A stretch of 20,926 nucleotides of DNA. Source: Gnetum montanum. Its lineage: Eukaryota; Streptophyta; Gnetopsida; Gnetales; Gnetaceae. Every line of letters begins with the position of its first letter. Within the stretch, counting starts at the first letter, position 1. Positions 1 to 10,348 of this stretch are shown here, in pieces. The translations under genes and the position numbers were made by a program. Where the stretch lies: positions 123,947-144,872 of the forward strand of contig MNCI01004198.1 in assembly GCA_015680685.1 (NCBI GenBank). Direction: 5' to 3'. The notes below the pieces were generated by a model, which saw only the letters and a program-made list of their open reading frames with translations, was not told the DNA's origin and did not search any database.

Positions 1-2446
1 GATGAAGGAAATTGGAGTGATCAATCTTACGTAGGGGTTTCATATGGTCATGACCACCTTGATGACACTCAAGGACTACATTCACCTAAGGCAAACGACC
101 CTAGAATAGATGAAGTAAGCCCAAGACTAGGGGAGGCCTCAAGGCCTAGGACCTCTTCAAAACCTAGAAAAAATAAATCAAGGGACCCTAGTTAACACCA
201 TAGAAGCCATGGAAATCCCTCCAATTCTTCATCTTCCTCTTCCTCTTCAATGTCTAGTTCTGACAAAGATAAATGTAGGTATAGAGACCAAGCTCATCAT
301 TGGCATTAAACTAAAAATGAAAATAAAAATCAAACCCATAAAAGAAATCAAAGATGTCAAAATGAGCATAGAAAATATCTTCACAATCAAATGGATAGCA
401 ATAGAAATTTTCATCACAACATGTCTGATGACGATGAACCCTTGTTGACCATTAAGCACTTGATACAGATCACAAAGGTGGTTAAGATACCCTGCAGGCA
501 TTTCAAGGCAAGTTGCTTACCTAGGTTTGATATAAATGATATTCCTAAATTTGTGGGAGGCTATAATACAAATCCATAACATCATGTACAAGCCTTCCAA
601 GATGTCTATGCCTTCTACAACATTAAAAGTGGATGGCAGAAGCTTAGGCTCTTTCCAAGGATACTAATCGATAGAGCCAAAGTGTGGTATAGATCGTTGA
701 AACCAAATTCAATCTAACGATGGTCCACAATGATGGAACTCTTCAACAAGAAATACCAAACCTATGCAAGTGTGTCCAACCTGAGAAGATACATCCAAGA
801 ATGGAGATAAGAAGAACATGAAACTTTGGACATGACCTTAGATAGATATTATTCCCTACTGAATAGATGTCTAAGCCATGGTTTCTCTAAGAAAAGGCAA
901 CTTTTCCACATCATAGATGGGCTTTGTAATGAAACAAGGGAGACCCTTGGGATGTATGCCTTAGGTCAATTATACAAGCTATGAACCCATCAGATCCAAG
1001 AGCTGATTGAGTGTGTGGTGAAAGAAGAGGATGAGTTATGGAAATGGGAGAATGTTAAAAAATATCATTGGGATCCAACTCTTGAAAAGAAATAGGTCCA
1101 CATTTAGAATAAGGAGAAAGAGATAGCTTTCAATAAGGTGATTCTGCAATGAATCTTGCCAATACAAAAGTCTATTGATGAACTTGAAGCAAAGTTTAAT
1201 AGGATGTTAGAGTGGATATATGAAAATGTTACAACTCTTATAGAGATAGTAGAGGATAAGGTAGCATAGAATGAACCTAGCAATCACTATAAATGGAGGA
1301 AATAGAACTATGAAACAACTAGGAAAACTTATTGACAAATAGGGGAAGTGGTTGAAGAAAGTGAGGCTATATACTCAACCATAGATGAAGATAATGGATG
1401 TGACATCTACATATATGACCATTAGAAGGGCCATTGCCTAGTATTGTTGCATCTACACGAGTATTAGGTAGGTGCATTAAAGTTGAAGTTTGTATAGAAG
1501 CACATGCCCTAGAGATTTTCTTTTCCATATGGTAATGATAGATACTCCCATAACCAATTGTACTATCCTAGGGGGACTAATTACCAACCTTAACATTGTC
1601 ATCAAAAATAGTGGAAAAACCCACAATCATGGAGGAGGCCACCACCAAACTAGCCCTATCCTTCCTATTAGTCGAAACCATATGGATATTATGTTCAAAA
1701 CCTTATTTCTTCAACTAGTTCTATGTCCTCTACTTCAAATCACCACTATCACTCTCCTGAGTACCATCAACCCATAACATCTCTTGAATGATCACCACCT
1801 CATGCCTCTTACCATCCATCGTACCCTCAATATTCTCATACTCCACCTCATCAAATGCCACGACCAGTGACATAGGAAGGTTCAACACCACAACATCAAC
1901 AAACGAATGTCACTTGTGTTGCAAATGTGCATAAACATGTTGATACCAGTAAGTTTCCACCACAAACTCAGAAACATTCCTTCTTTAGGATAGGCCCCAA
2001 GTGGAAGTGCAACAGTCATGGACCTACCACAACATTCAAACCAACACAATGCTAATCTAGTGCAATAGCTTCTTTTTCACAACCATTGTCATCTGATCCT
2101 ACGTAAGGGCCACCATCCATCCTTACTCCAACACCTAGCTACAACAATGAATTAAGCATTGTAAGAGAAAAACAAATCCTGTGTATCATATTATGCTCAA
2201 GTGTGAAATTGTGGGCTAGACACCTACATTGTTAACACAAATCATACCCTAACCCACCATACATTTAACAATGAAGTGTGTGAAGAATAGTTTATCTATG
2301 CAGCCACCACAAAACCAAGAGACACCCAATTGCTTGAAAATGAAAGATTACTAATGTTTTATACATGCATGGATCCTAACTACCCAATTATTAAGTCTTA
2401 CCATGATGAAATGCTTAATTGTGGAGGAAACCACCCATTCTAACCT
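1..2446 (+). pseudogene. Decayed gag polyprotein of a Ty3/gypsy-like LTR retrotransposon (element A)
   Basis: Frame 1 reads as one continuous protein-like sequence from the window edge to about 2150, interrupted only by point stops (for example 193, 307, 577, 715, 808, 982, 1093, 1267). The first 180 codons are hydrophilic and Ser/Lys/Asn/His-rich. From about 520 to 1060 the sequence matches the retrotransposon gag (capsid-like) pattern: IPKFVGGY, a Trp-containing helix with AKVWYRSL, then a FNKKY...L..Y...W...E segment and an IIDGL segment. Positions 1540..1960 are rich in Pro, Tyr, Gln and His. A weak Cys-x2-His...Cys cluster near 2010..2055 may be a zinc-knuckle remnant. After about 2150 the frame shifts to 3 and then 2, ending near 2446. 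The 5' end lies outside the window. No protease, RT or integrase follows directly. It is non-functional as written. The family call rests on the gag pattern; the lineage is unknown. Confidence 0.8.
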
Positions 2447-2901
2447 TCAAAAGTAATAAGTGTTTTTCATCTTTTGGTTTTATAATTTTTTGTCATTTTC
2501 TTATATCTTAATGCAATTTTTCCTATCCTTTTTAACTTTTTTCATTTTTTGGTTTTATCTTCTTTCTTAAGTAATCTTACTTGTGAATAAAACAATCATG
2601 TAGCCCATTAAGATGAGGTTTCTCTTTATTGTCAAGTCATGAGAGACTAATTATTCAAACAGTGATCCAAATAGTGAGCCATGCCATCCATCCACTCATT
2701 CCATCAATAAGAGGTTCTTGCCTTTGGTCATAATGATATTCTTCTACATCATCAAAACTAATAATAAATTGACAATCATTGTGCCTAGGCAAGAAAGTGA
2801 AGAACCAAGGGAAATGTGAAGGGTGTGACATCAAGGGTATTTATGAATTTTCTTTGGCCACTTCTATACAGTCTATTAGGTTACTTTAGTTGTAATGATG
2901 T
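2447..2901. other. Noncoding 3' region of element A, possible LTR start
   Basis: No coding pattern is visible. 2460..2575 is strongly T-rich. A purine-rich stretch around 2808..2823 ends in GAAGGG and is followed by TGTGACATC at 2824, which looks like a polypurine tract and an LTR beginning with TG. If so, element B inserted 78 bp inside the 3' LTR of element A, and the LTR continues at 11062. No second copy of this LTR is in the window, so the boundary is only a suggestion. Confidence 0.3.
2897..2901. repeat. Left target-site duplication of element B
   Basis: GATGT directly abuts the TG/CA-bounded LTR end at 2902. The right-hand partner at 11062..11066 is AATGT, so 4 of 5 bases match and the mismatch is a G-to-A transition. 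A 5-bp duplication is the usual size for LTR-retrotransposon integration. Confidence 0.7.
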
Positions 2902-3547
2902 TGTAGCATCCGAAAACGTTGATGGCTAGAACACTGAGAGGTTATCAGGCGCACAGCCTAACCCCAAATTCGTGCAAGGGCTATGCTAGAGAAAACGGAA
3001 ATGGGGTGTCCTGAATGGTTTGGTTGATCAGACAAGGACTTACACGGTGTACAATAACCATTTGTGAATAGTAATTTTAGAATGTAACATGCGAAGGTTG
3101 GAATGATAGAGAATGTAGCACTCACAACAGTAAAAATGTATCAAAGTATGTAACCTGGACAATAAACATAAACGAAAACATGAAGATGCAACATATACAC
3201 TATAGTAAAATAGAATGAGAGATTGGATAAGGAGATGGACCACCCCAAAATCAGGGGATTTGATTTTTGTTTGAATGATGGATGTGCACAACTAATGTGT
3301 AACATTGGACAAGCATAGTTGAGCAATGGAACTATATGGTCACAACTCCTGGGATGCTACAGATGTGGTGCAGGTAGGTACAAATAAGTTGATGCTTGCC
3401 AGACTAAGAGCTGCTATGCTGGAGTGGGAGAGAGATTTGGGAGACTCCAATGCTGAGATTCATTGCTCATCACCCTTCTACTCGCCAATCTTCTTGCCCC
3501 CTTAGCTAATTGCTAGAAGCTCTGTGCTTAAAAATGCTCACATCTAA

Positions 3548-3684
3548 GGAATACCAACCACTTGGGAATGCCAATGGTCAAGGAATGCCAACTGTTGGGG
3601 AATGCCAATAGTCAAGGAATGCTAACCCTTGGGGAATGCTAATAGTCAAGGAATGCTAACAGTCAAGGAATGCCAATCACTGAA
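3548..3684 (-). repeat. 17-bp minisatellite in the LTR, 8 units
   Basis: Eight head-to-tail copies of a 17-bp unit on the plus strand, of the type GGAATGCCAACCCTTGG. Units tend to alternate between a TTGG ending and a GTCAA ending, giving a 34-bp higher-order period. The array lies about 20 bp downstream of the TATA box on the minus strand, so it would be at the start of the transcript (R/leader). Confidence 0.9.
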
Positions 3685-3703
3685 ATGTTGGGGGTTCCAA
3701 GGG

Positions 3704-3711
3704 TATTTATA
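3704..3711 (-). promoter_or_regulatory. TATA box of element B, 3' LTR copy
   Basis: TATAAATA on the minus strand, preserved at the same place in the other LTR (10576..10583). It lies between the U3 repeats and the minisatellite, where a Pol II core promoter of an LTR belongs. Confidence 0.65.
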
Positions 3712-3869
3712 TGGCTAGGGTTAGTCCAAAATGTGGATTAGGTACCACATGGTAGTGCGGTGGGTGGGACCATGCTGTCTGCTATGCTCATCCCATGTTA
3801 CATGTAGGACACGAGTTTCTTATAGTGTCAAGCTAGCTACGCTATGCTATGCTGCATAGCTTGAAAATT

Positions 3870-3972
3870 GTGCTATGCTATGCTCACTACACAGCGTGAC
3901 AAGGTGCTATGCTGCGCTACGTTACACAGTGTGATGTGGTGCTATGTTGTGCTATGCTACATAGCATGACAT
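3870..3972 (-). repeat. Three ~34-bp U3 tandem repeats
   Basis: Three units (3870..3903, 3904..3938, 3939..3972), each beginning GTGCTATG on the plus strand and containing ACACAGCGTGAC-like and GCTATGC/GCATAGC dyad motifs. They lie upstream of the TATA box on the minus strand, the usual place for LTR enhancer repeats. The matching array in the other LTR starts at 10790. Confidence 0.8.
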
Positions 3973-4144
3973 CTATGCAGAAAGTGCCATCGTTCTGATA
4001 CTTAGAAAAATTTTGCAAATCTAGTAGTTGGAGTTAACTACACCCAACACTTTGGAAAAATTTGGGCAAAGTGCCATTATTTTGACACTTAGGCAAATTT
4101 GTAGTCATGATGTTGAGACCTAAAATTTTGTGGTGTTTCAATGG

Positions 4145-4153
4145 CCCCTCTTT
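4145..4153 (-). other. Polypurine tract of element B
   Basis: On the minus strand AAAGAGGGG is followed by CCA and then the LTR start TGAAACACC at 4140. A purine run just 5' of the 3' LTR primes plus-strand DNA synthesis in LTR retrotransposons. Its position fixes the minus orientation. Confidence 0.75.
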
Positions 4154-5177
4154 GTTGACATCTAGAGGAGTGGCCCGAGAGATGTTGACAAAGAATTACA
4201 AAACATCATAGCAAACATGTCCCCAACATCACTTGTCAACACAAGATTGGATGTCATTTTACCATGCTCAAGAGTGTTATGGAAATAAGGTTATGCTAGG
4301 GGACAAGGGGTATAGGCAATGCTAGAGAGATGAAATTTGAACTATGGGAATGAAATGCAAATAGTGGATCATGATGTAAGATATAGATTTAGCATGGATG
4401 ACAATGACGATGGAACGAAGTGATTCACCTTTGAAATGTTAACCTCTCATCAGAGTGCTTATTAGAGCATCAAAGTCAATCTAATGCTAGGCTAGTTGTG
4501 AAGCTACAACATTGTCAATTTGATTGGGGATGTGCTTTTCTCCATTCCTTTTTTTTGTGAGGCAAACCTTCTTTGGGTTTGGCTTACTACTGAATGTTAG
4601 CTACAAGTTTGCCATCAAGAAGATGAGCTTTGTTTTGATGCATCACATTGCATCCATAGGATAGATATTTCCTCCTAGGGATGATTCATGTTACATTCAC
4701 TTAGGCTTTTACCATGCAACATAGGCTCCCCATAGGATGAATTGTATTACATTGACCATGGGTTCTATAGTTGATGTGAAGAGAATCCCATGTGCATCAT
4801 AGTGTGTATGCATTAGAGGGATGTATAATCATGAGTATGTGGGGGATGAGAGGATTTTGGGACGAAGGAGTGGATGTGCATAGGTTGTAACAAAAATGAG
4901 AGGGATGTGCACTTTTGAGTGGCTTAAATAGTCTAATCACACACATCAAAATAATCTGGCGACTGGCTGCTACAATGAGATGCATCTTTGCATGACCACC
5001 TTTGAGGCTTTGTATTGCAAACACAACTCTGAGAAGACAAGAAAACCACACAACGTGAAATGAAAGTGCAAATGTTAGATGTGAAGATGTCATAGGTGCT
5101 AGATGCGAAGATGCTACAAATGTGTCAAATGCTGTACCAGTTGCAAGTGCTCAGGAAGTCGGTGAAAGTGCTAGGGT
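4154..5177 (-). other. Noncoding 3' interior of element B
   Basis: No domain is recognisable on either strand. The longest minus ORF (4797..5093, 98 codons) has no motif I know. A diverged repeat of about 32 bp occurs near 4674..4705 and 4730..4762. Where an autonomous relative would carry RT and integrase there is nothing recognisable, so this stretch either replaced or outlived the pol region. Confidence 0.5.
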
Positions 5178-5316
5178 GATGATGCTGTGAGTTCTCTAAA
5201 GGCCATACTAATGGCAAGTGCTCCAAAATATCACCAGAATGGTGGGAGGTGATGATGTTATGAGTGCTCCCAAGGCTGCACTGACGACAAGCACTCCAAA
5301 AGATCAACAACATGCC
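5178..5316. repeat. Two-copy ~65-bp tandem repeat
   Basis: Copies at about 5178..5243 and 5251..5316 both start GATGATG and share a GCAAGTGCTCCAAAA / ACAAGCACTCCAAAA block at the same offset. A shorter, weaker relative may lie just upstream near 5128..5160. Confidence 0.65.
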
Positions 5317-5540
5317 AGTTTAAAATCTTGGTAGACTGTGAACATAGTTTAAGGTCCTGGAAGACCGTGATGTGCTAGTTTATAGTCCTAGTAGACTCTT
5401 GGATGCTAGTTTAATGTCATAGCAGATAGTGGATGTTATGCCAGTTTAGCATCATGACCAAAAGATGAGTTGTTGTGCTAGTTTAATGTCATGACCCAAG
5501 GATGATTTGTGCTAGTTTATAGTCATAGCAGACTGGTGCC
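5314..5540. repeat. Seven-unit tandem array of a GCTAGTTTAATGTCATAGCA-type motif
   Basis: Seven imperfect units of about 28 to 37 bp, each starting (GC)(T/C)AGTTTA and usually continuing with a TC..(A/G)G(C/T)AGAC-like core. They lie in the 3' noncoding part of element B. Very similar single copies occur inside the gag region of the same element at 7243..7265 and 8723..8756. Confidence 0.8.
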
Positions 5541-5728
5541 TACCTTGCTTGTGTAAGGTGCAGTGCTGCATGCATGGTCATGCTGTGTGTCTACAAGATC
5601 CTTTAAAAATCAACTAGAAAGAAAACAACATCAAGCAACACCTATCGTAAACAAAGTTAAAATGGGTGAATGAAAGGAAAGCAATGCAAAAAGTAATAGT
5701 TTTAGATTATTTCAGGTCGTAGGCTAGT
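5541..5728 (-). other. Noncoding spacer between the repeat array and the end of the gag-protease frame
   Basis: A-rich on the plus strand (T-rich in element orientation). No coding or repeat pattern is visible. Confidence 0.4.
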
Positions 5729-6199
5729 TTAAGGCCTTTTTGAGCCATGTGTTTTTGTTTTTTTTTTCAAATGCAATGCATAAGCTAAGTAGATGGATGT
5801 GTAAACAAAGTAGAAATGCATAAATAAAGCAAAGTAGTGGGTAAAATAGGCAAGCAGGTGAAATGTAAATGCATGAATAAACACAACCCAAGAAAAAATC
5901 AAAAATGCATGGCCAATAGAGGTAAGGGGTGAGCTGGTGCTTAACGTGTTTTTAGCTAAGGAAAAGTCTTGATTACATAGTTGCTTCCTAATCAGGTGTG
6001 GATTAGGGGGCGTGCAATGCTTAGGATCCTTCAGGAGGCTGTTGGCTTCAATGACTCGTTTAGTTGTGTTAGCTTGAGGTGTTGTGTTGGTTGTCGTAGG
6101 TGTACTACCAAGAAACTCTTCTTCCAAAACTTGTGCCATGTCTATGTTGTGAGTAGTCGAAGAGGAAGCATTATCACCATGGATGATAACTTAACCACC

Positions 6200-6520
6200 T
6201 TTGTATGGAAGGTGGATTTCTTGGTGGATGGGAGAGGAGACGACACGTAGTTGGGCTAGCCAAGGCCTATCTAGAATTAGATTGAAACCTGGCATCTCCT
6301 CTATGATAGTGAAATCTACACTAGTGGGGAATTGCTCTCCTGCTACAAAGGCTAAGTTGATTGTACCCTTGATAGTGACGTGTGATCCATTGAAGGATTT
6401 TAGAAATGTAGTTTTGGTAGGCCTGATTTCATCTACCAAGCCTAGTTTTTTGATGATGGAGTACAGGACTACGTTTGTTGCTGCACCATCATCGACATGT
6501 ACTCTGCGGATGGTACACTA
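6200..6520 (-). other. Retropepsin-like aspartic protease domain (within element B pseudogene)
   Basis: This domain would cleave the gag polyprotein. It shows a V-D-D-G-A-A-T-N active-site loop (Asp codons at 6488..6493), a FLKSFNGS flap-like segment, a GTINLAFVAG strand, and a LILDRPWL motif equivalent to the usual LLGRPWL. The HQE-rich segment after it matches the HQ(K/E) that follows the protease in plant gypsy polyproteins. A Gly-to-Asp change in the RPW motif and nearby stops make it inactive. Confidence 0.75.
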
Positions 6521-7242
6521 CCCAACACGTATGCTAATGGATAGTGGAGCTGTAGTGACCTCCCCTCATTTGGGGTTAACTTTGACTACATTGTCGCAGA
6601 ACACTAGGGATGTTGAACTTGATTCTTGTGGTTTAGGGGGCAACATCATTGCACGGATGGATGCCTCATCTGCAAGGATGTCCTCCGTAATAGGAATGAA
6701 GGCCAAGATCTAGGCCAATGCTTTGTAGTGAGTAGATGAGGTCATGACTAGGTCATACAAGCTCAATGTTGTGTTCATTTGCTTGAGCATTTGTTTCACC
6801 TGGGTTAGTGCAGCTACGAAGTGCTTGTCGTTAGCCATTGTGTTGGCCTTAACTTCCTCCATGTGGCTTGAGAGATAGATCTCTTGCATAGGGGACTTGG
6901 GCTTGGTTTGCTTGGCCTGCTTAGGGGTAGGGGCCCTAGTTTTTGGTTGTTGCTTGCTAGTTGTGGCCTTTGCTTTGGCCATGGGGGTTGCGAGATGCTC
7001 ATTTGTCCTCTTGCATTACCATTTGGTGGGCCTAGCCAAGTTGTTAGTGGGGTCAATCCTCGAGGGAGGAGAGATTGAGACATTGCCCACTATTGGGCTT
7101 TAGGTAGGTGAGGGGCCATCATGTTGTGGGACCCTTATGACAAAGGGTAGTTTAGGAGTTGTTGTAGGGGTTTTTGTGTGACTAACTTGTTGTGGCACCT
7201 TGATGAAGAAAGGTTGCTTAGCGGTTGTTGTTGCTACATCAT

Positions 7243-7265
7243 GCTAGTTTAATGTCTTAGCGGAT
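7243..7265. repeat. Single copy of the 3'-array motif inside the gag region
   Basis: GCTAGTTTAATGTCTTAGC followed by GGAT matches the fourth unit of the array at 5314..5540 at 21 of 23 bases. It lies within the Pro-rich linker of the gag-protease frame. Confidence 0.7.
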
Positions 7266-8722
7266 GATGGGTTCGGAACTTTGATCACAAAGGGTGTTGC
7301 GGGTGCCTGAGGTGGCACTTTGATAACAAAGGGAGGCCTCTTGCTTGTGGAGGTAGAGGGGACCCTTGCCTTGTTGGGAGGCACATGGATCACAAAAGGT
7401 TGTTGCACAGGTTTGGGCTTGCCACCTATGCTAATAGAATTTATGACATAAGAGGCATCATTTGTGTTGAATTGACTCACTGTGTCAAGCACCAGTTGCC
7501 CTCATTCTATCATTCTTTGTAGGTCATCCTGCAAAGCATGACAATTATCTGTACTGTGACCAACTAATTGGTGGTAATGATAGTATTGGTCTAGCTTGAA
7601 GTGTTGTGGAACTAGGGGCTTGTTTGGTACCACTAATGTGGGGTTCCTTAGTACTTCGCAGTACCTATTATGTTTTTGGTAAGCAATCTCTAATACGTGT
7701 TTATGTTGGATTTGCCCAGATTTCAGGAGTTGCTCCAACAGTTTAGAGGGTTCCATTAGTAGTGGTGTATACTTTGAGTAGTCATTAAGTTGGACCTTGG
7801 GATGGCCCCTATCGATGTAGGAAAGTTGGCACTAGAGTTGGTGGTTTTGTTAGTTTGGGTCTTGGGCTGCTTAGTTGCTGGGCCTAGTTGATTACTTTTG
7901 TACTTGCAGCCATTGTTGCCACTGTTGTGTTATGCTTGTGAGCATGTTGGTTTCTGTAGGCCACATAGGCTGTATCATTACTAGCTTATGCTGCTTCCTC
8001 TATACCTTTTGCTTGGGCAAAGGCTTGGCTAAGAGACTTTGGGGCTAGATAACATAGTTTGGACTGAATGAAGTCATTTACTGCACCTTTGAAAATGGCC
8101 AGTAGATGTGCCTTCACTAGGGGTTGATGCATTTCACTCAATGTAGCATTCTAACATTGGAGGAATTTTGGCATGGGCTCTAGAGGCCCCTGCTTAACCT
8201 GCATGAGCTAGTTAAGGGTTGCTTCAAGCTTTAGGTTGTACTTGAAGCATGTAACAAACTAGCTTATGAGATTCTCCAAAGAGGAGATTGAGGCCTTGGG
8301 TAGCATGCGATACTAGTCTAAGGCCTTGCCAGTGAGTGAGATGGGAAACACATGCATGATGGAGTGTGGCCAAGCTTGAAGTAGGCACTTAGATCAAAAT
8401 GTGATCAAGTGTGCATTGGGGTCCCCTTCACCATTGTACTTGGTGAATTATGGCAATTGGACCCCAGTTGGGAGAGTTAGAGGTGGTGCCATAAGACTTA
8501 TGGGATCATCTTAGTAGAAGTCCACCACCTTGATGGTGTTAGAGGAGGTAGCCTTAAGTTGGTTGATCTCCTCCATCAAGCTTTGGATTAGTTGGAATGC
8601 CTGATCCAAGCTTGGGGATGTGCTAGTCGGTTGCATTGGCTAGGATTGGGTTGGTTGCATAGCATAGGGCAAAATTGTTGGTTGTGGAGTTTGCTAGGTT
8701 AACATCGTATTAGATAGGCATG

Positions 8723-8756
8723 GCCAATTTAACGTCATAGAAAATAGTTGTTGATG
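8723..8756. repeat. Second single copy of the 3'-array motif inside the gag region
   Basis: GCCAATTTAACGTCATAGAA and the following ATAGTTGTTGATG resemble array unit 4 over about 32 bases with mostly transition differences. It lies in the Pro/Thr/Gln-rich part of gag upstream of the capsid-like core. Confidence 0.6.
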
Positions 8757-9376
8757 TGTTGGCTGAGCGATGGGTGCGGTGATCGAAGTAGGCCACACAT
8801 GAGTGGGTTGGACAGACACTACTGATGCCAATGAGATAGGTGGAACATAGGATGTTTGAGTTGTCTAGGGCTAGGAGGTGGCCCCTGCATGAGCATAGTG
8901 TTGGGAAAATGCATTAGTTGCTTGCGAGAAAGGATGAATTGGCATGGTCACCATCTTGGAGAGGATGGATGGACCAAATCGAGGAGGGGCTATACTAGGG
9001 AGTGGTCATTGGAAGACGGTGTGGAGGAGGCTGTCATGCTTGAAGTGGGCCTCAAACTCATCTTCTTCCTTCTGTGAGGCTTCCTCATAGTTGTTCTTGT
9101 ATCCTGCTTATTTGCACGGATAAGTTGAGACAACAATCGGTGGTAGGACTCTGTGAGTGGAATTATGTCAAACAAGGAGGGGTTCTACTCCCATCCATTT
9201 CGGTGGACTTGTTTGTAGTCCTATTTTGCTTCCAAATCAAGGTAATCCACTGGTAGCCCTACTTGGATTTTGGCACAAACAAAATTGTATTGTTTGTGGC
9301 TTAGTATAGCATGCTTTGGTTGGATTGTGGTATCAAACGTGTTAGACATCGATGTGGAAGGTTGATCTCGATTCAT

Positions 9377-9701
9377 ATTCACAGTTTAGGTTGTGAAAGT
9401 TGCTATTTGCAGAAAATGGCTAACTCTGGAAACTGCAAAAAAAATTACTAAATTTTCTGGTAGTAGGAAAATAGCTAAGTGTAAAAATGCAAAAAAAAAA
9501 TTTGCAAAGTATGAAAATGTAGAAAAAATGCTAAGTGTGAAAACTACTAAAAATGCCCAACTTTGGCGCTACACTCGCTACGCTGGAGCTTGCTACGCTC
9601 TGAGAACTTGTTATACTTTCTAGAACATCTAGAGTTTTGATCAAGTGCTCATAAAAAATGTAGACAGAAATGGTTCATGCCCTCCTTCTAGCACCAAAAA
9701 T
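9377..9701 (-). other. 5' leader of element B with A-rich tandem repeat
   Basis: This untranslated stretch lies between the primer-binding site and the first ATG. It contains three imperfect copies of an A-rich unit about 55 bp long, starting near 9418, 9473 and 9529 ((G/A/T)GCTAA..(G)TG...AAAA). Next to them, 9566..9602 repeats GCTACGCT and GCTACACTCGCTACGC-like motifs that also occur in the U3 repeats of the LTR. Such leaders usually carry packaging and dimerisation signals; that role is inferred. Confidence 0.6.
9679..9696 (-). other. Primer-binding site of element B
   Basis: On the minus strand, five bases after the LTR end GCTACA, the sequence TGGTGCTAGAAGGAGGGC begins with the TGG expected opposite a tRNA CCA end. 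A similar TGGYGCYAGAAGGAGGG string follows the 5' LTR of other plant gypsy elements, as I recall. I cannot name the tRNA from the sequence alone. Confidence 0.65.
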
Positions 9702-10348
9702 TGTAGCATTCAAAAACGTTGGTGGCTGGAACACTGAGAGGTTATCAGGCACACAACCTAACCCCGAATCCATGCAAGGGCCATGCTAGAAAAAATGGAA
9801 ATTGGTTGCCCTAAATGGTCTGGTCAATCAGATAGGGACTTACACAATGTCCAATAACCATTTGTGAATAGTAATTTTAGAATGTAACGTGCAGAGGTTG
9901 GAATGAAAGAGAACGTAGCACTCGCAATAGTAAAAACATATCAAAGTATGTAACCTGGACAATAAACATAAATGAATACACGAAGATGCAACATATACGC
10001 TATAGTAAAATATAATGAGAGTTTGGCTAAGGAGATGCGCCACCCCAAAATCGAGGGATCTAATTTTTTTTTGAATGATGGATGTGCACAACTAATGTGT
10101 AGCATTGGACAAGCATAGTTGACCAACGAAACTATATGGTCACAGCTCTTGGGATGCTACAGACATGGTGTTGGTAGGCATAAATAAGCTAATGCTTGCT
10201 GGATTGAGAGCTGATATGCTGGAGTGGGAGAGAGATTTGGAAGACTCCAATGATAAGATTTGTTGCTCATCACCCTTCTACTCACCAATCTTCTTGCCCC
10301 CCTTAGCTAACTACTAGAAGCTTTGTGCTTAAAAATGCTCACATCCAA

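Larger units (their letters stand above)
2902..4140 (-). repeat. 3' LTR of element B
   Basis: This 1,239-bp copy is homologous along its length to 9702..11061. On the minus strand it starts with TG at 4140 and ends with CA at 2902. It holds three roughly 34-bp U3 repeats, a TATA box and a 17-bp minisatellite of 8 units. The copy at 9702..11061 is longer by 121 bp. That is accounted for by four extra minisatellite units and a few bases (72 bp) plus a 48-bp duplication joined by an N. An 83-codon minus ORF at 3040..3291 has a counterpart at 9840..10091, but it is simply part of the duplicated LTR. Confidence 0.93.
5729..9376 (-). pseudogene. Decayed gag-protease polyprotein of element B
   Basis: The first usable ATG is at 9376, about 320 bp inside the element after the primer-binding site. 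Segments 9376..~9105 and ~7790..5729 share one frame. The gag core between them (about 8500..8060) is one frame off, so two or more indels occurred. The gag core shows YNGEGDPNAH at 8409..8438, then VFPISLTGKAL, a Cys/Phe helix and ATLN..MQVKQ...E, typical of retrotransposon gag. A zinc-knuckle pattern C-x2-H-x4-H-x4-C at about 7541..7582 keeps both His and the last Cys, but the first Cys is Tyr (TGT to TAT). Pro/Lys-rich linkers follow (7244..7492, 6890..6982), then a retropepsin domain: VDDGAATN at 6479..6496 (active-site Asp) and ILDRPWL, where LGRPW is usual, near 6255..6275. Many stops are CAA/CAG/CGA-derived. The tail after about 6000 becomes hydrophobic and may be read-through noncoding DNA. 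Confidence 0.85.

Noticed and set aside
1-2150. Alternative genetic code with TAA/TAG read as Gln (ciliate-like)
   Set aside because: Stops do fall at Gln-like sites, but TGA also occurs at Arg- or Trp-like sites, frameshifts appear in the other elements, LTR comparison shows the same transition bias, and the element types are plant-like. Decay explains all of it.
3548-3684. CRISPR-like regular repeats
   Set aside because: The 17-bp units are directly adjacent with no unique spacers, and the same array is in both LTRs. It is a minisatellite.
4797-5093. 98-codon minus ORF as a captured gene or env
   Set aside because: It has no recognised motif and no convincing signal peptide or membrane layout, and it lies in a degenerate noncoding stretch.
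5981-7103. Several plus-strand ORFs (5981..6250, 6201..6713, 6884..7103)
   Set aside because: They lie opposite the gag-protease frame, which has recognisable protease motifs. They are shadows.
3040-10126. Minus-strand ORFs of 83 and 61 codons present in both LTRs
   Set aside because: They are in both places only because the LTR is duplicated. The two 83-codon translations differ at about 17 residues, so most changes are non-synonymous and there is no sign of protein-level constraint.
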